A stretch of 64,000 nt of DNA from Streptomyces sp. 6-11-2. GTDB taxonomy: Bacteria > Actinomycetota > Actinomycetes > Streptomycetales > Streptomycetaceae. The notes under the pieces were generated by a model. The model searched no databases. It was not told the DNA's origin and saw only the letters and a program-made list of their open reading frames with translations. The stretch spans positions 5,084,001-5,148,000 of the forward strand of contig NZ_BJOR01000001.1 in NCBI RefSeq assembly GCF_006540305.1. Reading direction: 5' to 3'. The translations under genes and the position numbers were made by a program. Of the stretch, positions 33,611 through 42,333 are shown piece by piece (position 1 is the first letter of the stretch; each line of letters opens with the position of its first letter).

Positions 33611-33652
33611 GAAGGCCGGCCGAGACGGTGCACACCGCCTCGGCCGGCCTTC
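33611..33652. terminator. Bidirectional terminator between nsrR and hmp
   Basis: GAAGGCCGGCCGAG (33611-33624) and CTCGGCCGGCCTTC (33639-33652) form a 14-bp perfect stem, extended inward by CGGTG/CACCG after one mismatch. It lies between two convergent stop codons and can serve both genes. Confidence 0.88.
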
Positions 33653-33672
33653 GGAGCCATCGGCCCGATCGG

Positions 33673-34884
33673 TCAGGCGGCCGGCTGGGCCAGCCACAGG
33701 TCCGGGCCGAAGACCTCGTAGTGGATGTCGGCCGGGGACACGCCCTTGCCGATCAGCTGCTCACGCACCGCCCGCATGAAGGGCAGCGGGCCGCACAGGT
33801 ACGCGCGCGTGCCGGCCCGGACGTCGACGTCGCCGAGGTCGACCAGGCCGGGCCGCCCGGCGCCTGCCGCGTCGTCGTCGGCATCGGCGTCGTACCGCTC
33901 GTAGAAGAAGACCGTTTGCGTGTCCGGCAGCTTGGCCGTGTACGCCTGGTGGTCGGAGCGGAGCGCGTGCGCGGCGGGGGAGCGGTCGGCGTGGACCACG
34001 GTCACCGGGGCGCTGTGGCCGGTCAGGGCGAGCTGCTCCAGCATGGCGATCATCGGGGTGACGCCGATGCCCGCGGAGGCGAGCAGCAGCGGCGCCCCGG
34101 TCTCCTCCAGGACGAGGTCGCCGTACGGGGCGGACAGCTGGAGGACGTCTCCCACGCGCACGTGTGCGTGCAGGTGGTGGGAGACCTCCCCGTCGGGCGT
34201 CGTGGCGTCGCCGGCCACCCGCTTGACGGCGAACTGCCGCACCGGCGATCCGGGGCCCGCGGTCAGGCTGTACTGGCGGATCTGGCGGGCCCCGTCCGGG
34301 AGCTCGACGCCGACCGAGACGTACTGGCCGGCGCGGTAGCCGGGCACCGGGGCGTCGTCGACGGGGCGCAGCTTGAAGGTGGCCACGTCCGCGGTCTCCT
34401 CGATCCGCTCGACGACCTCCCACTCCCGCCAGCCGCGCTGCTCGCTCTGCTCGTACAGGCGCTTCTCGATGGCGATGAGGGCGTTGGCCATCAGCCAGTA
34501 GACCTCGGTCCAGGCGGCGGCGACCTCCGGGGTCACCGCCTCGCCGAGCACCTCGGCGATGGCCGCGAACAGGTGCTCGTGGACGACCGGGTACTGCTCC
34601 GGTGCCACTCCCAGGGACGCGTGCTTGTGGGCGATGCGCTGGAGCATCAGGTCGGGGCGCTGGTCCGGGTTCTCCACCAGGTGGGTGGCGAAGGCGGCGA
34701 TGGAGCCGGCCAGGGCCTGCCGCTGCGTGCCGGCGGCCTGGTTGCCGCGGTTGAACAGATCGCGCAGCAGCTCGGGGTGGGCGTCGAACAGTCTGGCGTA
34801 GAAGCGCTCGGTGATCTGGCCGATGGCCGCGCCGACGGCGGGGAGGGTGGCGCGGACGGTGGCTGCTGACTGCTCGGACAGCAT
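33673..34884 (-). CDS. hmp: Flavohaemoglobin (nitric oxide dioxygenase)
   Basis: Oxidises nitric oxide to nitrate using NAD(P)H and oxygen. The 403-aa protein has an N-terminal globin domain (about residues 1-140, with the proximal His in IAHKHASLG), an FAD domain (RQYSLTAGPG) and a C-terminal NAD-binding domain (LASAGIGVTPMIAML, and VFFYERYD). All three are intact, and the length is typical. ATG at 34884. A TTGCAT-N5-ATGCAA palindrome lies 66 bp upstream and is the likely NsrR operator. Confidence 0.95.
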   Translation of the reverse strand: MLSEQSAATVRATLPAVGAAIGQITERFYARLFDAHPELLRDLFNRGNQAAGTQRQALAGSIAAFATHLVENPDQRPDLMLQRIAHKHASLGVAPEQYPVVHEHLFAAIAEVLGEAVTPEVAAAWTEVYWLMANALIAIEKRLYEQSEQRGWREWEVVERIEETADVATFKLRPVDDAPVPGYRAGQYVSVGVELPDGARQIRQYSLTAGPGSPVRQFAVKRVAGDATTPDGEVSHHLHAHVRVGDVLQLSAPYGDLVLEETGAPLLLASAGIGVTPMIAMLEQLALTGHSAPVTVVHADRSPAAHALRSDHQAYTAKLPDTQTVFFYERYDADADDDAAGAGRPGLVDLGDVDVRAGTRAYLCGPLPFMRAVREQLIGKGVSPADIHYEVFGPDLWLAQPAA

Positions 34885-34949
34885 CGTGACTCCTCGATGA
34901 CTCGATCGGATGGGCTCGATCGCTCGACTGATCGAAACGGTATTGAAAC

Positions 34950-34966
34950 TTGCATTTGAGATGCAA
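34950..34966 (-). promoter_or_regulatory. Candidate NsrR operator upstream of hmp
   Basis: TTGCATTTGAGATGCAA is an inverted repeat, TTGCAT and ATGCAA around TTGAG, of the kind predicted for actinobacterial NsrR. The neighbouring gene encodes NsrR. Between here and the glnA2 start (35214) I see no gene, only sequence that may hold the glnA2 promoter. Confidence 0.72.
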
Positions 34967-35213
34967 ATTATGGAGGCGTGTCCTCGGTCACGTGGGTGAC
35001 GGTTCGGCCATTACGGATGACGGTGCGAGCGGGCAAGATGGGCGGCAGAGCGGTACGCCTGCGGTACGCGGGGCGAGAGCCCTCGCGCGACGGCCGGGTG
35101 ACGGGCTCCGCAACACGGGCGAAACGCGGCCGTGGTGGGATGCTCAGGTGCCCGACGGTCTCCCGTGACACCGAATACAGGCGGCCTGACCAGCAAGGAT
35201 GGGGAAGCGGAAG

Positions 35214-36575
35214 ATGGACAAGCAGCAGGAGTTCGTGCTCCGGACGTTGGAGGAGCGCGACATCCGGTTCGTACGCCTGTGGTTCACGGACGTGCTCGGC
35301 TTCCTCAAGTCCGTGGCCGTCGCGCCCGCCGAACTGGAACAGGCCTTCGACGAGGGCATCGGCTTCGACGGCTCCGCCATCGAGGGCTTCGCCCGGGTCT
35401 ACGAGTCCGACATGATCGCCAAGCCCGACCCGTCCACCTTCCAGATCCTGCCCTGGCGCGCCGAGGCCCCCGGTACGGCCCGCATGTTCTGCGACATCCT
35501 CATGCCGGACGGCTCCCCCTCCTTCGCCGACCCGCGCTACGTCCTCAAGCGCGCCCTGGCCCGCACCTCCGACCTCGGCTTCACCTTCTACACCCACCCC
35601 GAGATCGAGTTCTTCCTGCTCAAGAACCGCCCGCTGGACGGTTCCCGCCCCACGCCCGCGGACAACTCCGGCTACTTCGACCACACCCCGCAGGCCATCG
35701 GCATGGACTTCCGCCGGCAGGCGATCACCATGCTGGAGTCGATGGGCATCTCGGTGGAGTTCTCCCACCACGAGGGCGCCCCGGGCCAGCAGGAGATCGA
35801 CCTGCGCTACGCCGACGCCCTGTCCACCGCGGACAACATCATGACGTTCCGCCTGGTCATGAAGCAGGTCGCGCTCGAGCAGGGCCTCCAGGCCACGTTC
35901 ATGCCCAAGCCCTTCTCGGAGTTCCCCGGCTCCGGCATGCACTCGCACCTGTCGCTGTTCGAAGGTGACCGGAACGCCTTCTACGAGTCCGGCGCCGAGT
36001 ACCAGCTCTCGAAGGTGGGCCGTTCCTTCATCGCGGGCCTCCTCCGCCACGCCGCCGAGATCTCCGCGGTCACCAACCAGTGGGTCAACTCCTACAAGCG
36101 CATCTGGGGCGGCTCCGAGCGGACCGCGGGCGCGGGCGGCGAGGCCCCCTCGTACATCTGCTGGGGCCACAACAACCGCTCGGCCCTGGTCCGCGTCCCG
36201 ATGTACAAGCCCGGCAAGACCGGCTCCGCCCGCGTGGAGGTCCGCTCCCTCGACTCCGGCGCGAACCCCTATCTGGCCTACGCCGTGCTCCTGGCCGCCG
36301 GTCTGAAGGGCATCGAGGAGGGCTACGAGCTCCCGCCGGGCGCCGAGGACGACGTCTGGGCCCTGTCCAACGCCGAACGCCGCGCGATGGGCATCGAACC
36401 GCTCCCGCAGAACCTCGGCGAGGCCCTGACCCTGATGGAGAACAGCGACCTGGTCGCCGACACCCTCGGCGAGCACGTCTTCGACTTCTTCCTCCGCAAC
36501 AAGCGCGCCGAGTGGCACGAGTACCGCTCGGAGGTCACGGCCTTCGAACTGAAGAAGCATCTGCCGGTGCTGTAG
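35214..36575 (+). CDS. glnA2: GlnA2-type glutamine synthetase-like enzyme
   Basis: Member of the glutamine synthetase superfamily, 453 aa. It begins MDKQQEFVLRTLEERDIRF, like actinobacterial GlnA2, and has the GSII landmarks GFDGSAIEGFARV, THPEIEFFLLK, PGSGMHSHLSLF and the ATP-binding RSALVRVPMY. No clear NLFDLP adenylylation motif with Tyr was seen near the C-terminus, so GlnE may not modify it. In S. coelicolor the GlnA2 homologue has been reported as a gamma-glutamylpolyamine synthetase rather than a true glutamine synthetase. ATG at 35214 is chosen over 35199. As in mycobacteria, glnE lies next to it. Confidence 0.92.
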   Translation: MDKQQEFVLRTLEERDIRFVRLWFTDVLGFLKSVAVAPAELEQAFDEGIGFDGSAIEGFARVYESDMIAKPDPSTFQILPWRAEAPGTARMFCDILMPDGSPSFADPRYVLKRALARTSDLGFTFYTHPEIEFFLLKNRPLDGSRPTPADNSGYFDHTPQAIGMDFRRQAITMLESMGISVEFSHHEGAPGQQEIDLRYADALSTADNIMTFRLVMKQVALEQGLQATFMPKPFSEFPGSGMHSHLSLFEGDRNAFYESGAEYQLSKVGRSFIAGLLRHAAEISAVTNQWVNSYKRIWGGSERTAGAGGEAPSYICWGHNNRSALVRVPMYKPGKTGSARVEVRSLDSGANPYLAYAVLLAAGLKGIEEGYELPPGAEDDVWALSNAERRAMGIEPLPQNLGEALTLMENSDLVADTLGEHVFDFFLRNKRAEWHEYRSEVTAFELKKHLPVL

Positions 36576-36611
36576 GCGCAGGTCAGGGCTGGTTTCCGCT
36601 GATTCGGCGGA

Positions 36612-36643
36612 CGGGGCCGACGGTCACGGAACCGTCGGCCCCG
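36612..36643 (+). terminator. Terminator after glnA2
   Basis: CGGGGCCGACGGT (36612-36624) and ACCGTCGGCCCCG (36631-36643) form a perfect 13-bp stem with a 6-nt loop, 36 bp after the glnA2 stop. It suggests that glnE has its own promoter in the 36644-36866 gap, where no gene is seen. Confidence 0.85.
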
Positions 36644-36866
36644 CGACGTCTCTTCCTGACGTTCACGGCCCCGTGGGGTATGCGTGATGTCGAGTGGAAT
36701 CCCCGAAGAAGCACCTGTCGGTGCTCCAGGGCCCCCAGTGCGTAAGGGGTGACAGGCGGTGCGTCCGCTCTCCGACCGCGCGGAAAGCGGGACCGGCGTC
36801 AGGGCTCCGGCCCGGGAGTCCGGATAGGCTCTGGCCAGGACGGGCTTGATCCGACGGGAGGCCGGG

Positions 36867-39863
36867 ATGACGGCGCCGGGGCGCAGGAGCAGTACCTTCA
36901 CGCGGCTGCTGCGGCACGGCTTCATCCATGCCTCGGACGCCGAGCGGCTGCTGGACGGGCCGGACCTCGCGCCGCTCCGGGACGATCCGGTGCTGCTGGA
37001 GGCGCTGGGCGCCACCGCCGACCCGGATCTCGCGCTGGGCGGGCTGGTCCGGCTGCTGGAGGCGCAGCCGGAGTCCAAGGCCCGCCGCGAGCTGCTCGAC
37101 ACGCTGATAGCGGCCAAACCGCTGCGCGACCGGCTGCTCGGTGTGCTCGGCGCCTCCACCGCGCTCGGTGACCACCTCGCCCGGCACGCGGGCGACTGGC
37201 GGGCGCTGGTCACCTACGAGCCGCGCGACCTGCACCCGGGGGTCGAGGAGTTCGAGCACGGGCTCGCCGACGCCGGCGACCCGGTCGGACTCCGCGTCGC
37301 CTACCGGCGCTGCCTGCTGTCCATCGCCGCCCGCGACGTGTGCGGCACCACGGATGTCGCCGAGACCGCAGCCGAGCTCGCCGACCTCGCCACCGCCACC
37401 CTGCGCGCCGCGCTCCGGCTCGCGCGGGCCGCCGCGCCCGAGGACGACGCGCTGTGCCGGCTCGCGGTGATCGCGATGGGCAAGTGTGGCGGCCACGAAC
37501 TCAACTACGTCTCCGACGTCGACGTGATCTTCGTCGGTGAGGCCGCGGACGGCGCCGACGAGGTCAAGGCCCTGCGCGCCGCGACCCGGCTCGCCTCGCA
37601 CATGATGCGGATCTGCTCCGAGACGACCGTGGAGGGCTCGATCTGGCCGGTCGACGCCAACCTGCGGCCCGAGGGCCGCAACGGGCCGCTGGTGCGCACC
37701 CTCAGCAGCCATGTCGCCTACTACCAGCGGTGGGCCAAGACCTGGGAGTTCCAGGCGCTGCTCAAGGCCCGCCCGGTGGCCGGCGACCTGGAACTGGGCG
37801 GGCAGTACATCGCCGCGCTCGACCCGCTGGTCTGGCAGGCCGCCGAGCGCGAGAACTTCGTCGCCGACGTGCAGAAGATGCGCCGCCGCGTGGTCGAGAC
37901 CATCCCCGTGGCCGAGGTCGAGCGCGAGCTGAAGCTCGGGCCGGGCGGCCTGCGCGACGTCGAATTCGCCGTGCAGCTGCTTCAGTTGGTGCACGGGCGG
38001 ACCGACCCGTCGCTGCGCAGCGGCTCCACCCTGGACGCGTTGCAGGCGCTGGCCGCCGGAGGGTACGTCGGCCGAGTGGACGCCGTGCAACTCGACGACG
38101 CCTACCGGTTCCTGCGCTCCCTGGAGCACCGCATCCAGCTGTTCCGGCTGCGGCGCACCCACCTCGTCCCCGAGGACGAGGCCGATCTGCGCCGGCTCGG
38201 ACGGTCGCTCGGCCTGCGCAGCGACCCGATCACCGAGCTGACCCGCGAGTGGAAACGGCACACCAGCGTCGTACGCCGGCTGCACGAGAAGCTGTTCTAC
38301 CGGCCGTTGCTCGACGCGGTCGCCCAACTCGCTCCTGGCGAGGCCCGGTTGAGGCCGGAAGCCGCGCGGGAGCGGCTGGTCGCGCTCGGGTACGCCGACC
38401 CGGCGGCCGCGCTGCGGCATCTGGAGGCGCTGGCCTCCGGCGTCACCAGGAAGTCGGCCATCCAGCGGACCCTGCTGCCCGTGCTGCTGGGGTGGTTCGC
38501 GGACTCCGCCGATCCGGACGCCGGGCTGCTGAACTTCCGCAAGGTGTCGGACGCGCTCGGCAAGACGCCCTGGTATCTGCGGCTGCTGCGGGACGAGGGT
38601 GCCGCCGCCGAGAACCTCGCCCGGGTGCTGTCGGCCGGGCGGCTCGCGCCCGACCTGCTGATGCGCGCGCCCGAGGCCGTGGCACTGCTGGGCAACGGTG
38701 ACGCGGGCGGCCTCGAACCGCGCGGCCGCGCCCAGCTGGAGCAGGAGGTCCTCGCCGCCGTCCGCCGCGCCGAGACCCCCGAGCAGGGCGTCACGGCGGC
38801 GCGCGGCGTACGGCGGCGGGAGCTGTTCCGTACCGCCGCCGCCGACATCGTCGGCTCCTACGGCACCGAGACCCGGCCCGCCGAGGCCGATCAGGGCGCG
38901 CTCGTGGACCAGGTGGGCGGCGCGGTGTCCGACCTGACGGCGGCGACGCTGGCCGGGACCCTGCGGGCGGTCGTGCGCAAGGGATGGGGGGACACCCTGC
39001 CGACCCGGTTCGCGATCATCGGCATGGGGCGCTTCGGCGGGCACGAGCTGGGCTACGGCTCGGACGCGGACGTGCTGTTCGTGCACGAGCCGTGGGAGGG
39101 CGCCGACGAGCGGGAGGCCGCCGAGGCCGCGGCCCGGGTGGTCGCCGAGACGCGGCGGCTGCTCCAGATCCCGAGCGCGGATCCGCCGCTCCTGGTCGAC
39201 GCGGATCTGCGGCCCGAGGGGAAGTCCGGGCCGCTGGTGCGGACGCTCAAGTCGTACGAGGCGTACTACCGGCGGTGGTCGCTGGTGTGGGAGTCCCAGG
39301 CGCTGCTGCGGGCCGAGCCGGTGGCCGGGGACGAGGACCTGGGGCGGCGGTTCATCGAGCTGATCGACCCGTTGCGGTATCCGCGCGGCGGGCTGCGCGA
39401 CGACGCGGTGCGGGAGATCCGGCGGCTGAAGGCCCGGATGGAGTCCGAGCGGCTGCCGCGCGGCACCGACCCCAAGCTGCACACCAAACTGGGGCCGGGC
39501 GGGCTGTCCGACGTGGAGTGGACCGTGCAGATGCTCCAGATGCGGCACGCGGCGGGGGAGGCGTCGCTGCGGACCACGCGGACGCGGGAGGCGCTGGCGG
39601 CGGCACGGGAGGCGGGACTGGTGTCCCCGGAGGACGCCTCCACGCTCGACGAGGCGTGGGTGCTGGCCACGCGGGTGCGCAACGCGGTGATGCTGGTGCG
39701 GGGCCGGGCGGGGGACACGTTCCCCACCGAGTCGCGGGAACTGGCCGCGGTGGGACGGTACCTGGGATACGGGCCGGGGCACGCGGGCGACATGCTCGAC
39801 GCGTACCGGCGGACGGCACGCCGGGCCCGGTCGGTCATGGAGGAGCTGTTCTACGGTTCGTGA
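36867..39863 (+). CDS. glnE: Glutamine synthetase adenylyltransferase/adenylyl-removing enzyme
   Basis: Bifunctional enzyme that switches glutamine synthetase I off by adenylylation and on again by phosphorolysis. The 998-aa protein has the two nucleotidyltransferase cores: MGKCGGHELNYVSDVDVIFV near residue 204 (removing domain) and MGRFGGHELGYGSDADVLFV near 719 (transferase domain), each with the Asp-x-Asp metal pair. Helical regulatory regions follow each one. ATG at 36867 has GGGAGG upstream; an in-frame TTG at 36846 is less likely. Its substrate GlnA is not in the window. Confidence 0.96.
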   Translation: MTAPGRRSSTFTRLLRHGFIHASDAERLLDGPDLAPLRDDPVLLEALGATADPDLALGGLVRLLEAQPESKARRELLDTLIAAKPLRDRLLGVLGASTALGDHLARHAGDWRALVTYEPRDLHPGVEEFEHGLADAGDPVGLRVAYRRCLLSIAARDVCGTTDVAETAAELADLATATLRAALRLARAAAPEDDALCRLAVIAMGKCGGHELNYVSDVDVIFVGEAADGADEVKALRAATRLASHMMRICSETTVEGSIWPVDANLRPEGRNGPLVRTLSSHVAYYQRWAKTWEFQALLKARPVAGDLELGGQYIAALDPLVWQAAERENFVADVQKMRRRVVETIPVAEVERELKLGPGGLRDVEFAVQLLQLVHGRTDPSLRSGSTLDALQALAAGGYVGRVDAVQLDDAYRFLRSLEHRIQLFRLRRTHLVPEDEADLRRLGRSLGLRSDPITELTREWKRHTSVVRRLHEKLFYRPLLDAVAQLAPGEARLRPEAARERLVALGYADPAAALRHLEALASGVTRKSAIQRTLLPVLLGWFADSADPDAGLLNFRKVSDALGKTPWYLRLLRDEGAAAENLARVLSAGRLAPDLLMRAPEAVALLGNGDAGGLEPRGRAQLEQEVLAAVRRAETPEQGVTAARGVRRRELFRTAAADIVGSYGTETRPAEADQGALVDQVGGAVSDLTAATLAGTLRAVVRKGWGDTLPTRFAIIGMGRFGGHELGYGSDADVLFVHEPWEGADEREAAEAAARVVAETRRLLQIPSADPPLLVDADLRPEGKSGPLVRTLKSYEAYYRRWSLVWESQALLRAEPVAGDEDLGRRFIELIDPLRYPRGGLRDDAVREIRRLKARMESERLPRGTDPKLHTKLGPGGLSDVEWTVQMLQMRHAAGEASLRTTRTREALAAAREAGLVSPEDASTLDEAWVLATRVRNAVMLVRGRAGDTFPTESRELAAVGRYLGYGPGHAGDMLDAYRRTARRARSVMEELFYGS

Positions 39864-39935
39864 GACGGCCGGCCCGGCGACACCGCCGCGGAGCCAGGCC
39901 TCCGCAGGCCGTGACGGCGGCCCTGCGACACCGCC

Positions 39936-40778
39936 CTACGCCTCCGTAGGCCGCAGCGCCGGCGTCAGCCGCGGCAGCGCGTGCGGCAGCGCCCCGTACC
40001 AGGCGCGGGCCACCGTGAAGCCGAAGGAGAGGCACAGGGCGCCGCCGACCGCGTCGAGCCAGAAGTGGTTGGCGGTGGCGACGATGACGACCAGGGTGGC
40101 CACCGGGTAGAGCAGGCCGAGGACGCGCAGCCACGGGATCGTGCACAGGGTGAAGACGGTCAGGCCGCACCACAGGGACCAGCCGATGTGCATGGACGGC
40201 ATCGCGGCGTACTGGTTGGACATGTTCTTGAGGTCGCCGGACGCCATGGAACCCCAGGTGTGGTGGACCTGGACCGTGTCCACGAAGTGGCCGCCGGCCA
40301 TCAGGCGCGGGGGTGCCAGCGGGTACAGGTAGTAGCCGAGCAGCGCCACACCCGTCGTCACGAAGAGGGTGAGCCGGGCCGCCGCGTAGCGGCCGGGGTG
40401 CGTGCGGTAGAGCCACACCAGGACGCCGATGGTGACCACGAAGTGCAGCGTCGCGTAGTAGTAGTTCATGCCGATGATCAGCCAAGTCACCGAGTTCAGG
40501 GCATGGTTGACCGAGTGTTCGACGGCGATGCCGAGCTGGTGCTCGGCGTCCCAGACCCAGTCCGCGTTGCGCAGCGCCTTGGCCTTCTGCTCCGGGACCG
40601 CGTTGCGGATCAGCGAGTACGTCCAGTAACTCACCGCGATCAGCAGGATCTCGAACCACAGCCGCGGCCGGCGGGGGGTGCGCAGCCGCTCCAGGGCGGT
40701 GGGGGACTGCTCGTCCGTGACAAGGGGCGGAACGGCCTCTTCCCGGCCTTCCAGTCGTGTCTCGGTCGAGTCACCCAT
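39936..40778 (-). CDS. PAP2-family membrane phosphatase/inositolphosphotransferase-like protein
   Basis: 280-aa integral membrane protein with about six helices. The late segment PSMHIGWSLW (catalytic His) followed by TANHFWLDAVGGA is the C-terminal PAP2 active-site pair in the Aur1/inositolphosphoceramide-synthase-like branch. YYLYPLAPPRL precedes it. Likely acts on lipid phosphates at the outer face of the membrane, possibly transferring phosphoinositol. ATG 40778 lies two codons after an in-frame GTG at 40784. It shares orientation with the malR gene upstream, 75 bp away, but its role in sugar metabolism is not indicated. Confidence 0.87.
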   Translation of the reverse strand: MGDSTETRLEGREEAVPPLVTDEQSPTALERLRTPRRPRLWFEILLIAVSYWTYSLIRNAVPEQKAKALRNADWVWDAEHQLGIAVEHSVNHALNSVTWLIIGMNYYYATLHFVVTIGVLVWLYRTHPGRYAAARLTLFVTTGVALLGYYLYPLAPPRLMAGGHFVDTVQVHHTWGSMASGDLKNMSNQYAAMPSMHIGWSLWCGLTVFTLCTIPWLRVLGLLYPVATLVVIVATANHFWLDAVGGALCLSFGFTVARAWYGALPHALPRLTPALRPTEA

Positions 40779-40853
40779 AGGCACAGAGTCTGCCAGAAAA
40801 GCGTTCGTCCACCGATCATCCCCCGGTCGGGTTCCGTTCGCATGTTCTCCGCC

Positions 40854-41888
40854 TCAGGGACGAGCGCGGTCCCCGGGGGCCGAAGCGGTCGAACCGCGCA
40901 CCACCAGCTCCGGCATGAACACGAACTCGCTGTGCGGCGCGGGCGTCCCGCCGATCTCCTCGAGCAGCGTGCGCACCGCCGCCTGGCCCATCGCGGGCAC
41001 CGGCTTGCGGATGGTCGTCAGGGGCGGGTCGGTGAAGGCGATCAGGGGGGAGTCGTCGAAGCCCACCACGGAGACGTCCCGGGGGACCTCCAGGCCGCGC
41101 TGCCGGGCCGCCCGGATCGCGCCGAGCGCCATCATGTCGCTGGCGCAGACGATCGCCGTGCAGTCCCGTTCGATGAGCGCGGTGGCCGCGGCCTGGCCGC
41201 CCTCCAGGGTGTAGAGGGAGTGCTGGACCAGCTCCGACTCGACGACGTCCGCGGCCAGGCCCAGCTGGTCCTGCATGGCGCGCACGAAGCCCTCGATCTT
41301 GCGCTGGACCGGCACGAAGCGCTTCGGGCCGAGGGCCAGGCCGATACGGGTGTGCCCCAGGGAGGCGAGGTGGGTGACCGCCAGGGTCATCGCGGCCCGG
41401 TCGTCGGGGGAGATGAACGGCGCCTGCACCTTGGGGGAGAAGCCGTCCACGAGGACGTAGGGCACGCCCTGGGCGCGCAGGCGCTCGTAGCGCTCCATGT
41501 CGGCCGTGGTGTCCGCGTGCAGACCGGAGACGTAGATGATCCCGGCGACCCCGCGGTCCACCAGCATCTCGGTCAGCTCGTCCTCCGTGGACCCGCCGGG
41601 GGTCTGCGTGGCGAGCACCGGGGTGTAACCCTGCCGGGTCAGCGCCTGGCCGATGACCTGCGCCAGCGCCGGGAAGATCGGGTTCTCCAGCTCCGGGGTG
41701 ATCAGGCCCACCAGCCCCTCGCTGCGCTGCCGCAGCCGTACCGGGCGCTCGTAGCCGAGGACGTCGAGGGCGGCCAGCACGGACTGGCGGGTGGTGGCGG
41801 CGACGCCCGGCTTGCCGTTGAGGACGCGGCTGACGGTCGCCTCGCTCACCCCTGCCTGCGCGGCGATGTCGGCAAGCCGTGTGGTCAC
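40854..41888 (-). CDS. malR: MalR, LacI-family repressor of maltose/starch genes
   Basis: Represses the maltodextrin uptake genes and probably amylases until an inducer binds. From GTG 41888 it is 344 aa, close to published MalR. The helix-turn-helix (TTRLADIAAQAGVSEATVSR, residues 2-21) and hinge-helix VLAALDVLGY precede a LacI-type sugar-binding core (VGLITPELENPIFPALAQ, VVGFDDSPLIAFTDPPLTT). The frame is open for another 70 codons upstream but the LacI N-terminus fixes this start. Divergent from malE, with CTTGC repeats in between; autoregulation is possible. Confidence 0.93.
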   Translation of the reverse strand: MTTRLADIAAQAGVSEATVSRVLNGKPGVAATTRQSVLAALDVLGYERPVRLRQRSEGLVGLITPELENPIFPALAQVIGQALTRQGYTPVLATQTPGGSTEDELTEMLVDRGVAGIIYVSGLHADTTADMERYERLRAQGVPYVLVDGFSPKVQAPFISPDDRAAMTLAVTHLASLGHTRIGLALGPKRFVPVQRKIEGFVRAMQDQLGLAADVVESELVQHSLYTLEGGQAAATALIERDCTAIVCASDMMALGAIRAARQRGLEVPRDVSVVGFDDSPLIAFTDPPLTTIRKPVPAMGQAAVRTLLEEIGGTPAPHSEFVFMPELVVRGSTASAPGDRARP

Positions 41889-42079
41889 ATGACCGGACTG
41901 TACCGGTCGGCCCCCGCCCTGCACACCGACGGGGCGCCTGGTGCGAGCCGTTGAACGGCCCGCTGCGGGCTGCTGCGTCATCGCGATCCCTCGTGTTCGG
42001 TCGGCGGCCGGTCGACGTCCGGGTCTCGGCGTCCGGTCCGCAACGGGATGATTCCTCCCCCGCCATCGTCTGGCAAGGG

Positions 42080-42096
42080 CTTGCAGAGTCTTGCAC
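42080..42096. promoter_or_regulatory. Direct-repeat MalR operator candidate, malR side
   Basis: CTTGCAG (42080-42086) and CTTGCAC (42090-42096) are direct repeats 10 bp apart, one helical turn. CTTGC motifs are the reported MalR target in Streptomyces. Confidence 0.65.
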
Positions 42097-42182
42097 AAGT
42101 GTCCGAGGGGCCGCCTGCCCGCGTGAAATCAGGGCCGTAGGACCCGCGTCGGCGGGTCACGAAGTGGTAACTCACCCGCAGT

Positions 42183-42223
42183 CTTGCGCTTTTTTTCTGC
42201 AAGGTCTTTCGCGGAGCTTGCAA
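42183..42223. promoter_or_regulatory. MalR operator candidate, malE side
   Basis: CTTGC (42183-42187) and GCAAG (42199-42203) form an inverted pair around a T-rich core, and a further CTTGCAA starts at 42217. The cluster lies about 110-150 bp before the malE start, in the likely promoter. The rest of the 445-bp malR-malE gap holds no gene. Confidence 0.68.
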
Positions 42224-42333
42224 CGCTGTTACGTTCTCGGTCGCCCGGCGGCGGCAACGGCGCGGTCGGCAACTCGGCAGGGCGGCGGACGGGGCCGTTC
42301 CCTGTTCACGGGCTTAACCCTCAAGGAGAACTC

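Noticed and set aside
34950..35168. Small plus-strand frame before glnA2
   Set aside because: It overlaps the hmp operator and promoter region, has no ribosome-binding site and mixed third positions.
36663..39782. 1039-codon minus-strand frame antisense to glnE
   Set aside because: glnE has both catalytic motifs on the plus strand; the reverse frame is Gln/Arg/Gly-rich with no domain.
42190..42197. T-run before malE as a terminator
   Set aside because: No GC stem precedes it; it is the centre of the CTTGC/GCAAG inverted pair in the malE promoter region.
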